A DNA stretch of 64,000 nucleotides from Heliopora coerulea (taxonomy: Eukaryota > Cnidaria > Anthozoa > Scleralcyonacea > Helioporidae). Of the stretch, positions 1-11,800 are shown in pieces; position 1 is the stretch's first letter; each line of letters opens with the position of its first letter. A model generated the notes under the pieces. It was not told where the DNA came from. It did no database searches and worked only from the letters and a program-made list of their open reading frames with translations. The translations under genes and the position numbers were made by a program. The stretch is taken from positions 1,578,001-1,642,000 of the forward strand of contig JASJOG010000003.1 of assembly GCA_030142905.1 (NCBI GenBank). Direction: 5' to 3'.

Positions 1-1512
1 AAACAAATATTCTTTGGCTTGAAATAATGAGACTAGACACGTTTTACTGAGTTCTAGCTCAATCTAAAGTTTAATGTTACTCAATCTAAAAAGTTTAATG
101 GACCAGTGGAGACGGTGGAGAAGCTTAGCATAACAATAATAACTAGTCATACTGTATGCAAATTTAATATTATCTATTTATTGCAACAGTGCAGAGACGC
201 AACTAGGAATTTCAAAGAGCACTGGTGAGATATTAGTATCAAGGCACCGTGGAGGCGATTTTGATCATTTCGTGTGAAGTAGATCTATGTAACTTTAGGT
301 AGAGCTGAACCCCTTCGGCCCTCTCTAAAGCACCCTAAGATCCTTATATTATAATAATTGTAGGGTGGTAATATCGCTTTACAACTAAATGGGATAAACC
401 TTTAGAAAAAAGTGTTTTTTGTGCTTTTATTATTATTATTCAAAATGCTATTGAAAACTTAAAATAAGCCCTTCCGAGCCATGGCAGCTGCAAAGTCGTC
501 AATTAATGGTGAGAAGTCGAGACATTGATTTAACATTTTGTTGAGCTTTGCAAAATATTGTTAAAGTGCCTATACGGACCTTCGAAAGTTTACATATTTG
601 TAAGATTTGAGTTCGAGTGAAAAGTCGGTCGGCGACGTAGGCTACCGGGGTAAGCGCCCCTCTTAAGCCACCTTGGTAAGGCACTGGGCTTTGGGAAATT
701 AGGGCAAAAAGCTGTCACTAAAAGGACACATAAGATTTGCCACAAAAAGAGCAGGGATTGCAACTTCTCCCAACCCCCCAACCCCCCCAACCCCCCACAA
801 TTTGCACCCCTGTTAAGCAAACAAAATTATGTTGAATATTTAGATATCAACTAAAACATATATCCCTAACATTATTTTGTTGCAATTTCTAGTCATGCTC
901 AGCGTAACCACTACATTGACTTCTAATTCTTACATTTTCATATAGTAGCCATTGCGTGTGTGGATGTACATGACTTGATACCAATTATCGTTGATCACTT
1001 TCAATTTGCATAGCCTGACTTGTTGCAACGCTTAGGTAATGTTAAATTTGTATCGCATGAGCTGTTTCCTTGCCATTTAGTGGAGGGTAGCGATTTATCT
1101 ACGTTTTAACTTTCTTTTTTATAGTGATTATACATTCAGTTAGGGTGGCCTCCCATGCCACCAAGTTATGTAACCCAATGCCATATGTCCATGTACTGTG
1201 TTTTTACGAGTCTCATCATGTCAATGGGAATGAGGAATTAGGAGAATTTCGAGCGTGTAAGGCAGCTAACGAAAGGTATTGTATCCCGTCTTCTTTCGTA
1301 TGATGGAAATATTGTAGTCTTAACGTTTATACCTCATAATTATGCTTTTTCAAAATTATTCTTGAAATTATGCTGATTGTACACGATCATTCTAGAAATA
1401 AGCCGGCTATTTGCGTCATGTGAGAAATCTTGCACTAGGGTCAGGATGCACTTGGAGACTTTGAGCGGACGACACATACGCTTCTCTGGGACCTATTTTT
1501 TGTAGATCACAT
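1..1512. other. left flank, no gene recognised
   Basis: AT-rich DNA. I see no exon with recognisable protein similarity. Short open frames here (for example on the - strand near 590-820, over a run of repeated CCCCCAA) look like chance. Nothing else can be supported. Confidence 0.5.
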
Positions 1513-1520
1513 CCGAGGTA

Positions 1521-4500
1521 CAGCGGCGTCGCGAGGGTTTCTGGCGCCCGGGGTCAAGGTCAACGTTGGTGCCACCCCCCACCGCACTTCAGCCTAAACA
1601 AAATCTTCAAAACGGTTCCAAGTTTCAAAAAGTAATACACACACTAAGTTAACTCAACAAGTACTTTAGCAAATAAGATGAACAACAGTTAATATACTAT
1701 ATAATGTATTATGAGGGTGAAATATTCAGATTTATGGAAGAATAGGAATAGATACATGAAATTAAAGACTAAAGTCAAACTTTCTGTGTGTATATTTAAA
1801 ATTATCTTGCTTTCTGCTGAGTTTTTAAAGAAATGTAACGTAAATAGTTTCCTTTTCCGAGCTGTTCAACCACAACGAAATTGTATTACAGCTCTAACAA
1901 TGAGAAATTGGGAATGCGAGCGAAAATTTGCACTTGAGTATTTACAATTTGTGGATAAAAGCAACAATTTGTTTCATGAGTTTGATTGGCCAAGTTACTC
2001 AAAACATGATCTTTCAGGCCTTTACTGATGCAAATGTGTCTATAACTTCATCGAAGTTGATCGTCTCCGTGGTTTCCCGCTCAATGCTTAGGAGAGCCAA
2101 AGCTGACAGCCTATCTTCGCCCATTGTGGTTCGAAGGGAGAACAAGATAAGTTTTAACTTGCTAAAAGACCGCTCACAGCTTGCGATGGATATGGCGACT
2201 GTCAGCAAAATTTGGAGGCCAACTCGAAGATTTGGAAATACACCTTCGTCCCCATATTGGACAATGAAGTGGAGTAATTGCTCTGGGGTCGTGACCTCCA
2301 TATCACCACGGCTCTTGAGCAGCATTCGGCAATCCATAATCTCATTGAACAGCTCTAAGCCATGCAAGTCTGCGTCGTAGAAATTTGCAAGAGTAAGACA
2401 TTTCTGTTTGATGGAATTGATATGTTCTTCAGCTTCTGGACAGACTGAGGACGAGAGGCCTTTGACATCCAAAAGAAAGCCAAACTTGTTGTCTAGATTT
2501 CTTAATCTGACTAATCTCTCATCCATTTCTGTATTAAGCCTATCGATGGTACCTTTCATCAACCGAACCATTTCTACTTCCTCTAAGAGACCTGCATCGT
2601 CACCACTTTCTCCCGGCATCTTCTTCCTTCTTCTCCGCCGTTTATCAATCCTGATACCCCAATGATCACACAGCTCTTTGGCTTTTTCAATCGATTCTTG
2701 ACAGATGCAGTCACGATTTTCTGTGAAATGTTCCTAGAGAGCCTGGATATCTCGCGAGGCATCATGGAAATTCATCTTAGGGTCCTGGAGTCGTTTCTGG
2801 ACTCTGTCGATCTTAGTAAGCAAAGCATTTCAAAAACCAAGTAGTGACAGAAAATCGAATGTCAAAGCACGATGTGCCAGCTGTGTTCACTTCTGGTAGC
2901 AGCGTTTTCGCATTCATCGTTTGCGATGTTTTGAAGAAGTTCTACCAAATCTTCCACATTATCATGTATTGGTCGGACTGCTTCTGCTCTAGCACTCCAA
3001 CGTGTTTCGGACTCAGCCTTTATGGTAACAGGCAGAGTCTGTTTCAGCTTTTGCCAACGCAAAGTCGACCGCGAAAAGTACAAATACAAAGCCTCGATAG
3101 TCCCAAAAAATGTGACGGTCGCCACCTCGTGACTTGCAGCGTGAACCCCAGCTAAATTCAACGAATGGTTATCACAATTTACGAATATTGCTTTTGGGTT
3201 CATAGCAGTGAGTCTTTGTTGCACTCCTGATTTCTCACCGGACATCACTGCTGCATTATCGTAACACTGTGATCGGCAATCTTCCAAAGGTAAGTGATCC
3301 TGCTCCAACTGCTTAACTATTTTGTCTACCGCACTCGCTGCGTCTTTGTGGTAAACTTGGATGAATCCCAAGGACTCTTTGACAATTACTGCTTTGTCTT
3401 CAAAGTTTATGTCTACGTATCTCACAGTTTGAGATATTTGCTCTCTGTGAGCAGCATCAGGAGTTGAGTCAAATATAAGACCGTAGTATTTTGCTGTTTT
3501 GATGTCACTAAGTAGTTTGTTTCTAACGGTTGAACCTAGAATCTGGATAAATTCATTTTGCACTTCAGCCGACAAATATGAAACAGATCATGGATTCTTT
3601 TGCACATAGTCCAGATGATTCTGCATGAGCGGATCAAACTTGGCAATGAGTTTCAAAAGGCCTTTAAAATTTCCAGTATTTTGGCATTCTCCTTGAGCAA
3701 TGCTTTCTCTGTGCCCTCTCAGTGCCAAATTTTGGTTGGCCAAAAATTTGATGCAGTGTAGAATTCTATGAAGCACTTGTCGCCACCTTTCCTTCTCTGA
3801 AGCAATTTGGTCTCGAAGTTGTGCGTCGATTGAACCTCCTTTTAGACGTCTTTCAGCTTTCTTCCAGATCGTGAAAGAATGGCTATGTTTTGGGCTATTT
3901 TCATTCATGCTAATTCTCTCTGGCTTCTTCCAGTTCCTGGAACCTTTCTCCTGCTCCAACGATAAACTCTGCCCCGATTTATTTGATGGAAACAACAGAC
4001 AGCAGAAGCAAAAAGCTGCATTCTTTGCAGGGGAATACACTAACGAAGAACGAGCCACCTGTTCTCCTTGCCCTTTACCAAGACGCCTTTTGAACCATGA
4101 TGAAGTCATTGACCTTCTACTTTTCATTGAAAAAGGTCCGGTACTGTTTTGGAAAAATCTCGATCCTTTTAACGGCATTTCCGTGCGCAATGCGTCTGAC
4201 AACACCGCTTTCGGAGAGAACTTATAAAACATTAAGTGTCCAACTTCTTTCCTTTGGATCACATCTGGTCATGGTTTCTTTGCTTCATCGATTTCAGGCT
4301 AATATACTGGTACTTCTTCAATGATTGGTAACTCATCCGGCTGCGTCACATTTGGTGCGTCTAATTCACCAGTCAATGTCGGTGTTTCCACGGTCAACTC
4401 GATGTCTTCTTGGCTATCAAAACTTCGTGTCTCCTTAGCATCGCATCTGTCGCCCGCGAACTTCAATTCCGATGGTTCTGCGGTACTAGAGGTCACTTTT

Positions 4501-5269
4501 TGCGATTTGTCAGATTTGACAGGCGATGTTTTTTTTGATTGCCTTTTCCTCTTCGCTGTTTAGCGTTACTTCCTGTGGATGATTCGAACAGCTAGGCCTG
4601 CTATTGTCCTCAACGTTTCCTTCTCGCAAAAATGCTGCCCCCAATCTACTGGAGATCTTGGCCTCTTCGGCTTGTTTTTTCCTTTTTAGTCTACCTTGAG
4701 CACCACTCAATTTTTGTCGCTTCATGACTGTTTATATAAAATCGTATATGGTATTGGCGTTATAAGAGAACAATTTTCTAACAATTGCTCGATCAAATCC
4801 TACAGTCTTCCCATTGAAATATTCCACGTGAGGAATTTCTTTTTTGAAATTTGACACCTTGTTTACACCTTGAAGCGAATGTAATCAATATTCGCACAAT
4901 TTTGTTTGTGCTTTAAGTAATATTTTTTGGACAATGAGTCATCGACAAATAGATTAATTAAATCGTTCATAGTTTGATTTAGACTCTTAGAAGCTTGTGC
5001 GACGATGTCGTCGTCGTATATTTGATTGTCATAGTGCGAGTTGATACACTTTCACGTACCGATGAAAACGTCAACTCTTTAATTTCTTTTGACCAAGAAA
5101 AGGTATGCAAATTCGCTGTCCGCGTCTTCTTTCTTAGCCTATTAATTGACTAATTGTCCTCGCAACATGTCACGTCATCAAAAACGTTATTTAACCTTGA
5201 TTTTTGCGCCCCCACTAACACCAGCGCCCGGGGCAAGCGTACCCGCCTGCCCCCCTCGTGACGCCACTG
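1521..5269 (-). mobile_element. hAT DNA transposon (ZMYM/DUF4371 type) with 8-bp target duplication
   Basis: The left end starts CAGCGGCGTCGCGAGG. The reverse complement of the right end starts CAGTGGCGTCACGAGG, so these are imperfect terminal inverted repeats. The element is flanked on both sides by the same 8 bp, CCGAGGTA, at 1513-1520 and 5270-5277, as expected of hAT transposition. The interior (3749 bp) encodes a decayed transposase on the - strand. It lies about 400 bp upstream of the RanGAP1 start codon. The same CAGTGGCG end recurs elsewhere in the window (9313, 37691, 47273, 56343, 60883). Confidence 0.9.
2014..4725 (-). pseudogene. hAT transposase (TTF zinc finger, DUF4371, hAT C-terminal dimerisation), broken
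   Basis: Reading on the - strand from 4725, a basic N-terminal segment (starting MKRQKLSG) is followed by an acidic linker (about 4496-4299). Next comes a TTF-type zinc-finger region with AAFCFCCLLFPS (about 4262-3588). Then comes a DUF4371/RNase H-like part with IFDSTPDAAHREQ and CYDNAAVMSG (3575-2862). The end is a hAT dimerisation region with SIASCERSFSKLKLI (2619-2014). The pieces lie in different frames with stops between them, so the gene is dead. This architecture is known from ZMYM-like / 'repressor of the inhibitor of protein kinase'-like hAT transposases. It is not a host gene: it fills the inside of an element with inverted repeats and an 8-bp duplication. Confidence 0.88.
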
Positions 5270-5324
5270 CCGAGGTATTTAACGATTGAATGGTTGTAGG
5301 TCATTTTGCAATTCAGTGGTTTCC

Positions 5325-5521
5325 GGTCATGGCTAGAAGGTATACCTGGGAAGTAGGATTAGGATTAGGATCAAAGTCAGAGATGGGGTTAGGGTTAAGG
5401 CAAGGGCTAGAACTAACTCTGATCCTAACCCTTATCCTAACCCCAAACCTAACCCTCATCTTAACCTATGCTAACCATTTTCCTAATTCTCCTTTTTAGG
5501 TGTACCTTCTAGCCACGAACC
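5325..5521. repeat. palindromic telomere-like (TTAGGG/TTAGGA) repeat
   Basis: The outer arms are GGTCATGGCTAGAAGGTATA (from 5325) and, inverted, GGTGTACCTTCTAGCCACGA (from 5499). Between them are degenerate TTAGGA/TTAGGG units on one side and CCTAACCC units on the other, so the whole block folds back. It sits between the hAT element and the RanGAP1 start codon. It may be a small foldback element that captured telomere-like repeats, or a repaired break. Confidence 0.75.
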
Positions 5522-5684
5522 AGCCCAACCCAACCTGTTACCCAGGTTCCACCCTGCTCGTAAAATAACGGAGATCACGCGGGACGGCGGTAGAAATTTG
5601 TTGGCTTTGAACATGCTTTGAACCCTTGTACGAATATGTTCGATGAAGTGAGGCTATAAAAAAGTGACTTTGTTGCATGCTGCC
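5522..5684 (+). promoter_or_regulatory. probable RanGAP1 promoter / 5' UTR
   Basis: This 163-bp stretch between the telomere-like palindrome and the ATG is locally richer in CG dinucleotides (for example CACGCGGGACGGCGG near 5577). A CTATAAAAAAG block lies at about 5653, only about 30 bp before the ATG, so it would be a TATA box only if the leader were almost absent. The start codon context GCCATGG (5682-5688) has G at -3 and +4, a good initiation context. The transcription start cannot be fixed from sequence alone. Confidence 0.4.
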
Positions 5685-5802
5685 ATGGCTTCAGGAGGCA
5701 AAGATGAAGACCTTCCCGATCTACTCACGAAAACCGAAATAAAGCAGTTGAATGTTATCAGCTTGCCTGAAAAAGGAGTGAAGCTTGATACTGCTGAGGA
5801 TG
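5685..5802 (+). CDS. RanGAP1 coding exon 1
   Basis: Encodes residues 1-39, [14 protein letters not shown] at the N terminus and KLDTAED at the end, plus one base of the next codon. The donor is GTAACT. The D-A junction to exon 2 matches the NTAEDA block of animal RanGAP1, which supports this ATG and this donor. Confidence 0.88.
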
Positions 5803-8800
5803 GTAACTATCTGTAGTATCTTGACCGGTAATCTTTATTATGAATACTTTTGGCATCTTTAGTTCACAAAAAGTGCAGTGATTTCCCAAGAAACGTTTAC
5901 TGAATTTTTAGTTAGGTAGTGGAAAGAAATTCTTTTCATTACAAAATTTCTGCATTTGTAGCGTTTGTGTGATTGTGTCCCAAATCTTGTGAACGATGTT
6001 CATCATTATATCGACAATCTCAGTATATCAGCAATTGCAGTACAGTACATGTATCCAATATCTTGATATGTCTGCGGAAGCCATCACAACAAACTGATTT
6101 ATCGTTTAATACTGGCATAATCGATATATCAGTATACCCATCATGCCTGTTGTCATCCAAAAGATGTTGAAAAATTATAATTTTTCAACATCGTATTTGT
6201 TGGAACTGCCATACCTCTCTGCTGAATAAAAGACTGGTGATAGTGAGAGTCAAATTATTAAATACACCCTTCAAAACAACTTACTAAGCAGGCAGTTAAC
6301 CAGTAAGGGCAACTTAGGGGGTAGACATGCCATTCTGATGAGTGAAATTGCCTGGCATTAGCTGGAATTAAATAAGGGATTTAGTATGGAGTTATCTAGG
6401 ATCAAGTATAAGGTTTGTGCCGAAAATGTACATGTAACTTTGAACATAGTTGTCTTTCCTGGTGGTACATATATGTTGTTCATAGTGGTCCTTTCTGTGG
6501 GGCATTACTTAAGATTAACTGAAATTTCAGTTTCAAGTGAATTTTGTCTATACTCCAATGTAACATTAGTACTGTAAGGCTACTTTCATGAGGTCCTATG
6601 CAGCCAACTGGTGAGTCTTTAAAGTTTACTGTAAATTTAGCAAGAGTTTATTACATAATTACTTGAGGCTATAATTACAATGTCTCATCCACCCTGACAA
6701 TATTGAAAACAAAATTTCTGTTCATTTTTGTTGCAGCTGCTAATGTTGTAAAAGCTATCAATGAAAGCAAAGATGTTCAAGCATTTACATTAGAAGGAAA
6801 CACTCTAGGTGTGGAAGCAGCCAAAGCTATTGCGGAAGCTTTGGCAAAAAGAAAAGAATTTGAGGTAATTTTAGTATGGTAATACCTGTTGTGTAAGGTT
6901 TATATTGTTATAACTTTCTCAATTTTTTTAATTTTTGCTGTGTATTATAGTTGTAAAATGATTAAGACCATTATGGCATTTACACTTGATTGACAGTTAA
7001 ACTTATAACATTATTGTTACCTATGGAGGAAAATTTCAAGTGCCAGGGTATATTTGTAAGACTTAACTGGGACCTGTTGAGAAAAATGCAACTTCAGGCT
7101 TTCTGGCTGGGAATCAAGCCTGCAACCTTGTGAATCTTGTGCAATGCTCTGTCAACTGAGCTTTGGAAGCTATTACCAAGAGTATGGTCACAAATCAGTA
7201 ATTATATGGTGGTAATGTCAAAGAATAGAAGGGTATATTTAAGAACATTATGGCATTTACTCTTGATTGACAGTTAAATTACTGTCAATTTATCAAAGTA
7301 TATTCATGACACATTGCTTTGTCTTTATAAAATTTCTCATTTGCATAAGCCTTGCTCTCCTCTTAACAATTGTGCACTACTTGGCATAGTCTATTATCTT
7401 TTATTTACATGCTGTCATTGAATTACCTGCAAGTATAACAAACTATGGAGTTGAAACATCAGGGAAGGTCAAAGGCCAAATTAACAAACACTAGCAGAAG
7501 CTATTTTCCAAAAAAACTGGTATCATACTGTTTATCTCCTGCATTAAATTTTGATGCTTGTCCAGGATGGAAATATCACTTAATTGAGTAATTGAAGGCA
7601 TCCTGGTTTACTGATTCAGCCCAGAGGATTGGGCCTGCTTGTCTTGTGTTATCAACATGAAGTTATCATGAGATGCAAAGTGCTTTCTATTTGCAGGGAT
7701 TGACCAGATATTCCCATAAATAAAAAAAAGACAGGAACATGTAATTTTTGGCATTCCAGTTGGTTCGTAAATTCTTTGTCTATTGCATAAGAAAGTCCAG
7801 TCTGACTGAATATTCAATGAAATTTGCTTACATTTAAAAATCAGGACAGATGTATGAGCTTGCTGTTCAATACATACTGACTGGTGATAAAGTAGTGGTA
7901 GCTCCTGGTCTTTCCATTAACATATTGTCCTGAGCTACCTGACTGACCATTCTAACAGTACAGGAGGAGAGCCCTCATAGTTCTGAAATTGTCTAGGCAC
8001 TAGTATTGCTGTTTCAGTAGATATAACTTACATACAAACAAACAGTTGTTTTATAGCCATTTTCCCTGCTTACGCAGGGGTTGGCCGGCAACTCTACACA
8101 GTCTCCTCCACCTCTCCCTATTCTTCGCATCTTCCCCTTTCAAGATATGATAATGTTAGTAGATATAATAATATAATATAGTATAATATAATAAAAGTAG
8201 ATAATATAAGTTGATATAACTTACATATTGATATTTTAATGTAGAGAGCTTTATGGAATGACATGTTCACTGGACGATTAAGATCAGAAATACCCAAAGC
8301 ACTGGTAAGAAAAAAACAGTTGTAGTAGGTATAATGTGCACTAGATGACCAGTTACAGCTGTGATTGTAATAATTACTTTGAAAAATGCCTACTACAGCT
8401 TTGCCACTTGCTTTTCTATTTTGCCCATTCCTATTGCCTGCTACCCCATCAGCCCCCTGTTCTACATAGAAAGCTTGCTGTCAACTGGTTTTCATATGTT
8501 CTTGTGGTATTTTCATTCCTACCAATGAAAAGTTAAGGTATATAGACAAGTTGGGGTGTTCTGCTCAACTAGCTTTCAGTAAGAGTAAATGTTTGAAGAA
8601 CAAATGGACTTTTTCACTTTATACCCATGGACAGAAATGAAACATTACCATAAGTTTCCCTGTAAATGAAACCTGCATTTGTTAAGGGTGGACCACAAAG
8701 GTGTGGTCCACCCTTTAGTGGTGGTCCACTACCTGTTAGTGGTCCCTACCACTAACAGGTAGGGACATATCTTCAGGGGGTTGGAACCATGTTAATGAGG

Positions 8801-11800
8801 GAAATTCTATAATGACTGTGAAAAAGTGAATTGAAACACTTTTTTAAATGGGTGAGATGGCACAAAAGAGAGTGAAAAATGCCTGGTTAACCCTCTCCTG
8901 CATGCAGTTGTTGTACAACAACAAATTCCTACCATAGAACACATGAAAGAACAAAGCAAAAATCAACAGAGAACAAAGAGCAAAAGGGGAAAAAAGATTT
9001 ATGTACAAAAGGAATAAAATTTATCTCCCTTGCCAGATTTCCAGCCTGCAAACCCATTGCGGATATAACATTCTAAGCTACTGATATGCTTCATTATTAA
9101 AAGAAATTATGCAAACAATTTTCCTGATTTTCCTATAAAACTTAAACTAACAAAACATATGTGAAAGATCAGAATGCCATGGCCTCCATATTGGATTTAG
9201 CGATACTGGATGAGAGACTTGAATAGGAAGTTCATTAAGATATGGGGACCCAGAGAAAAATGTTGGGGACTCCAGTTTGTCCAGATATATGGGTCCAAGA
9301 ATCCAGACTGAGCAGTGGCGAAGTGGCTTTCAAATAGGGCCAGGAGATGATATGCCAAGGGCCCACTTATGGTAGGGGGTGTAAGGTGGCAGTGAGGAGA
9401 CTGCTGCCAATAAAAATATAATGTGAATTGAAGATGTGGGAACCTTAAATTCATTAGGATAAAAGCCTAGAAGAAACTACTGACTTCATGAAATGTATCT
9501 ATTATGACATATGTCGGTAATGGAATATAAATGATCAAAAGTGACCCCCCTTCAGGGCCTACAGGAGTTTTAAATTTCATACTTCTACATAAAACGCCAT
9601 GTTTTAGAACAAATATTAATGCTCAGCAAAGTACACACAATAAGGCCATGATTTATAAAAGAAATAAGTTTATTAACAGGACTAACGTTTCATTGTGTCT
9701 CGCAACTTCATCAGAATATGAATAAATTAAACGGGTATTGTATTTACAAGGTTGAAGATATAAAGTAGGTGTTATATTACAAGATGTATGAGAAACGGAA
9801 ATGGATAGAATGGTTAAAAGTGAGAGGGAGGAACAGAGCTTAGATTGGTATTCAAGGAAGGTTTAAGTTTAGAAATTACAACACTTTTTCTTACCAAAAG
9901 TTCAGAGGTAGAACAACAGGAGGACAGTGAATAATGGAGGGAATCCTGGAGTGAATACTGAACAGGAGTGAATACTGTCAGCTGCAAAAATTAGACCTTA
10001 GTGAAAATGGGCTTTTTGCCGCATCACTCAATGACTTCAAAATCCTATCCTCCTGTTCCTCTGCCTCTGAAACTTTGGTAAAAGAAAGTATTATTATTTC
10101 TAAACTTAAACCTTCCTTGAATGCCAGTCTAAGCTCTGTTCCTCCCTCTCTCTTTTAACCATTCTATCCATTTCTGTTTCTCATACATCTTGTAATATAA
10201 CGCCTACTTTATATCTTCAACCTTGTAAATACGATACCCGTTCAATTTATTCATATTCTGATGATGTTGCGAGACGCAACGAAGTGTTAGTCCTGTTAAT
10301 AAACTTATTTCTTTTATAAATCAGGACCTTATTGCGTGTACTTTGCTGGGCATTAATGTTTGTTCTAAGATTGAGATTCCCGCCTGGTTCCTCGCTCGCG
10401 ACAATATTGAAGAAACGCCATGTTTTATGCTCATTCTGAACCCAACCTAACCCCCTACGTAAGGGCCTCCTGCCTACAAATCATTGGGGCCTACACACTA
10501 CAAATTCTTGGGCCCCACCAGGAAATGTCCTGTTGGGCCACGCCACCACTGAGACTGAGAACTCCTGGTAATAGTGCCATCCTAGATTAAGCTGAATAAA
10601 AACGAAGATTGATACCCTATTGACACTAAGAACTGGTCTACTGTAAGAGCAGCATGCACGAATACATGTTGTACCAATTTTCACAGTCATCTACTGCTCT
10701 ATTTTAGTTAGATTGGGAATAATCACATTCTTTGATAATGTACATATTTTGTTATTGCTTTAATTGTTGATTCTTGATTATTTTCAAGTTTCTTATTTTT
10801 CTTCCCATCCCATACTGGATTGAAACCTGTCCTTAGAATCCACCATTGTGTACAATACAGTATGCAAATAAACTATTCACAATTGTGACCATAGTGCATA
10901 CTACGTCCTATCCAGTGGATACAGTAAATGTACTGTAAACTGGGCATGCGAAAAAATTCGGCATTTCAGTACTATTGACAACACTGCATGGCTCAACTGA
11001 ACTTAAAAGTGTGACGTATTAGAACGCACTCAACGTAGTTTAGTATAACGTGTAACAACATATGCAATATAATGCCTTACTGTACAATGCAGGTTACAGC
11101 GATACGTCTTACAGAGTAACGTAGTGTCTAACACTTATTTCCAAGCTTGCAAATGTGTATGGCGAAGTCTCAGTTTTACATGTTTCGTGTATAAGTCCTT
11201 TGGAGTTCTGTACTGTACTTGTGTACGTGTACAGTGTAAGTGCTCTTGACGCTACTGTATTATATTGTTTACGTATGATAACGCCTCAGTATTTTCTGTA
11301 CTGTACTCGTGTGACAATACGTATATGTATGTTTTAGACATTTATGTTCATCTGTCCGCCTGCGTATGTTTATGTATTGATGTCCATTTCAGTCGTGAGA
11401 TGTGTTGTACATCTATGGTAAACAATCTGTCTTAGTGATGACTTCTGAGACCTATACATCTGGCAAAATTGGTGTCCCCAGCATATTTTGTGGGGCCCAA
11501 TGACTTACAGCCTTCCCATTCAAGTTCGTCGAATGTTTAATCTCACCTGCAGTCTTCTCCCCTGTATAGCCACACCCAAAATGGACGCCATTATGTTCTG
11601 TTCTTTTCGCTTTCGCTTCTTTAGTTTAAATTGTAAATTTTAAATGTCATATAACAAAAGTTAACTCACTCGTCAAAGCAAGTGGACTGAAGTTGTTTGT
11701 TTTTTTTTTTTTAATTAGCATCCTGTGTCCCGGGATACATACAGTTTTTGGAAAAGCATTTTTATAAATTTTTTTATGTATAAATGCACGGTTTCTGCGT

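Larger units (their letters stand above)
9600..10370. repeat. large palindrome with hammerhead-like motifs (Penelope-derived)
   Basis: The left arm (about 9600-9873) and right arm (about 10103-10370) are inverted copies about 270 bp long. They share AATAAGTTTATTAACAGG, AATTTATTCATATTCTGATG and the AAGGTTTAAGTTTAGAAAT block. Each arm has a CTGATGA - hairpin - GAA core: - strand 9714-9678 and + strand 10258-10292. The arm arrangement resembles the inverted terminal repeats of Penelope-like elements. No coding sequence remains. Confidence 0.7.
9313..10551. mobile_element. non-autonomous hAT element with 8-bp target duplication
   Basis: It begins CAGTGGCGAAGTGG and ends with the inverse CCACGCCACCACTG. 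It is flanked by identical 8-mers AGACTGAG (9305-9312 and 10552-10559). No transposase is seen. The centre (about 9600-10370) is a large inverted repeat of different, Penelope-like origin, so that piece looks nested. Confidence 0.87.

Noticed and set aside
590..820. - strand 76-codon frame with Gly-Gly-Leu repeats
   Set aside because: Produced by the CCCCCAACC repeat near 770-797; no similarity or splice context.
5653..5663. CTATAAAAAAG as TATA box of RanGAP1
   Set aside because: Only about 30 bp before the ATG, leaving no room for a normal leader; kept only as a remark.
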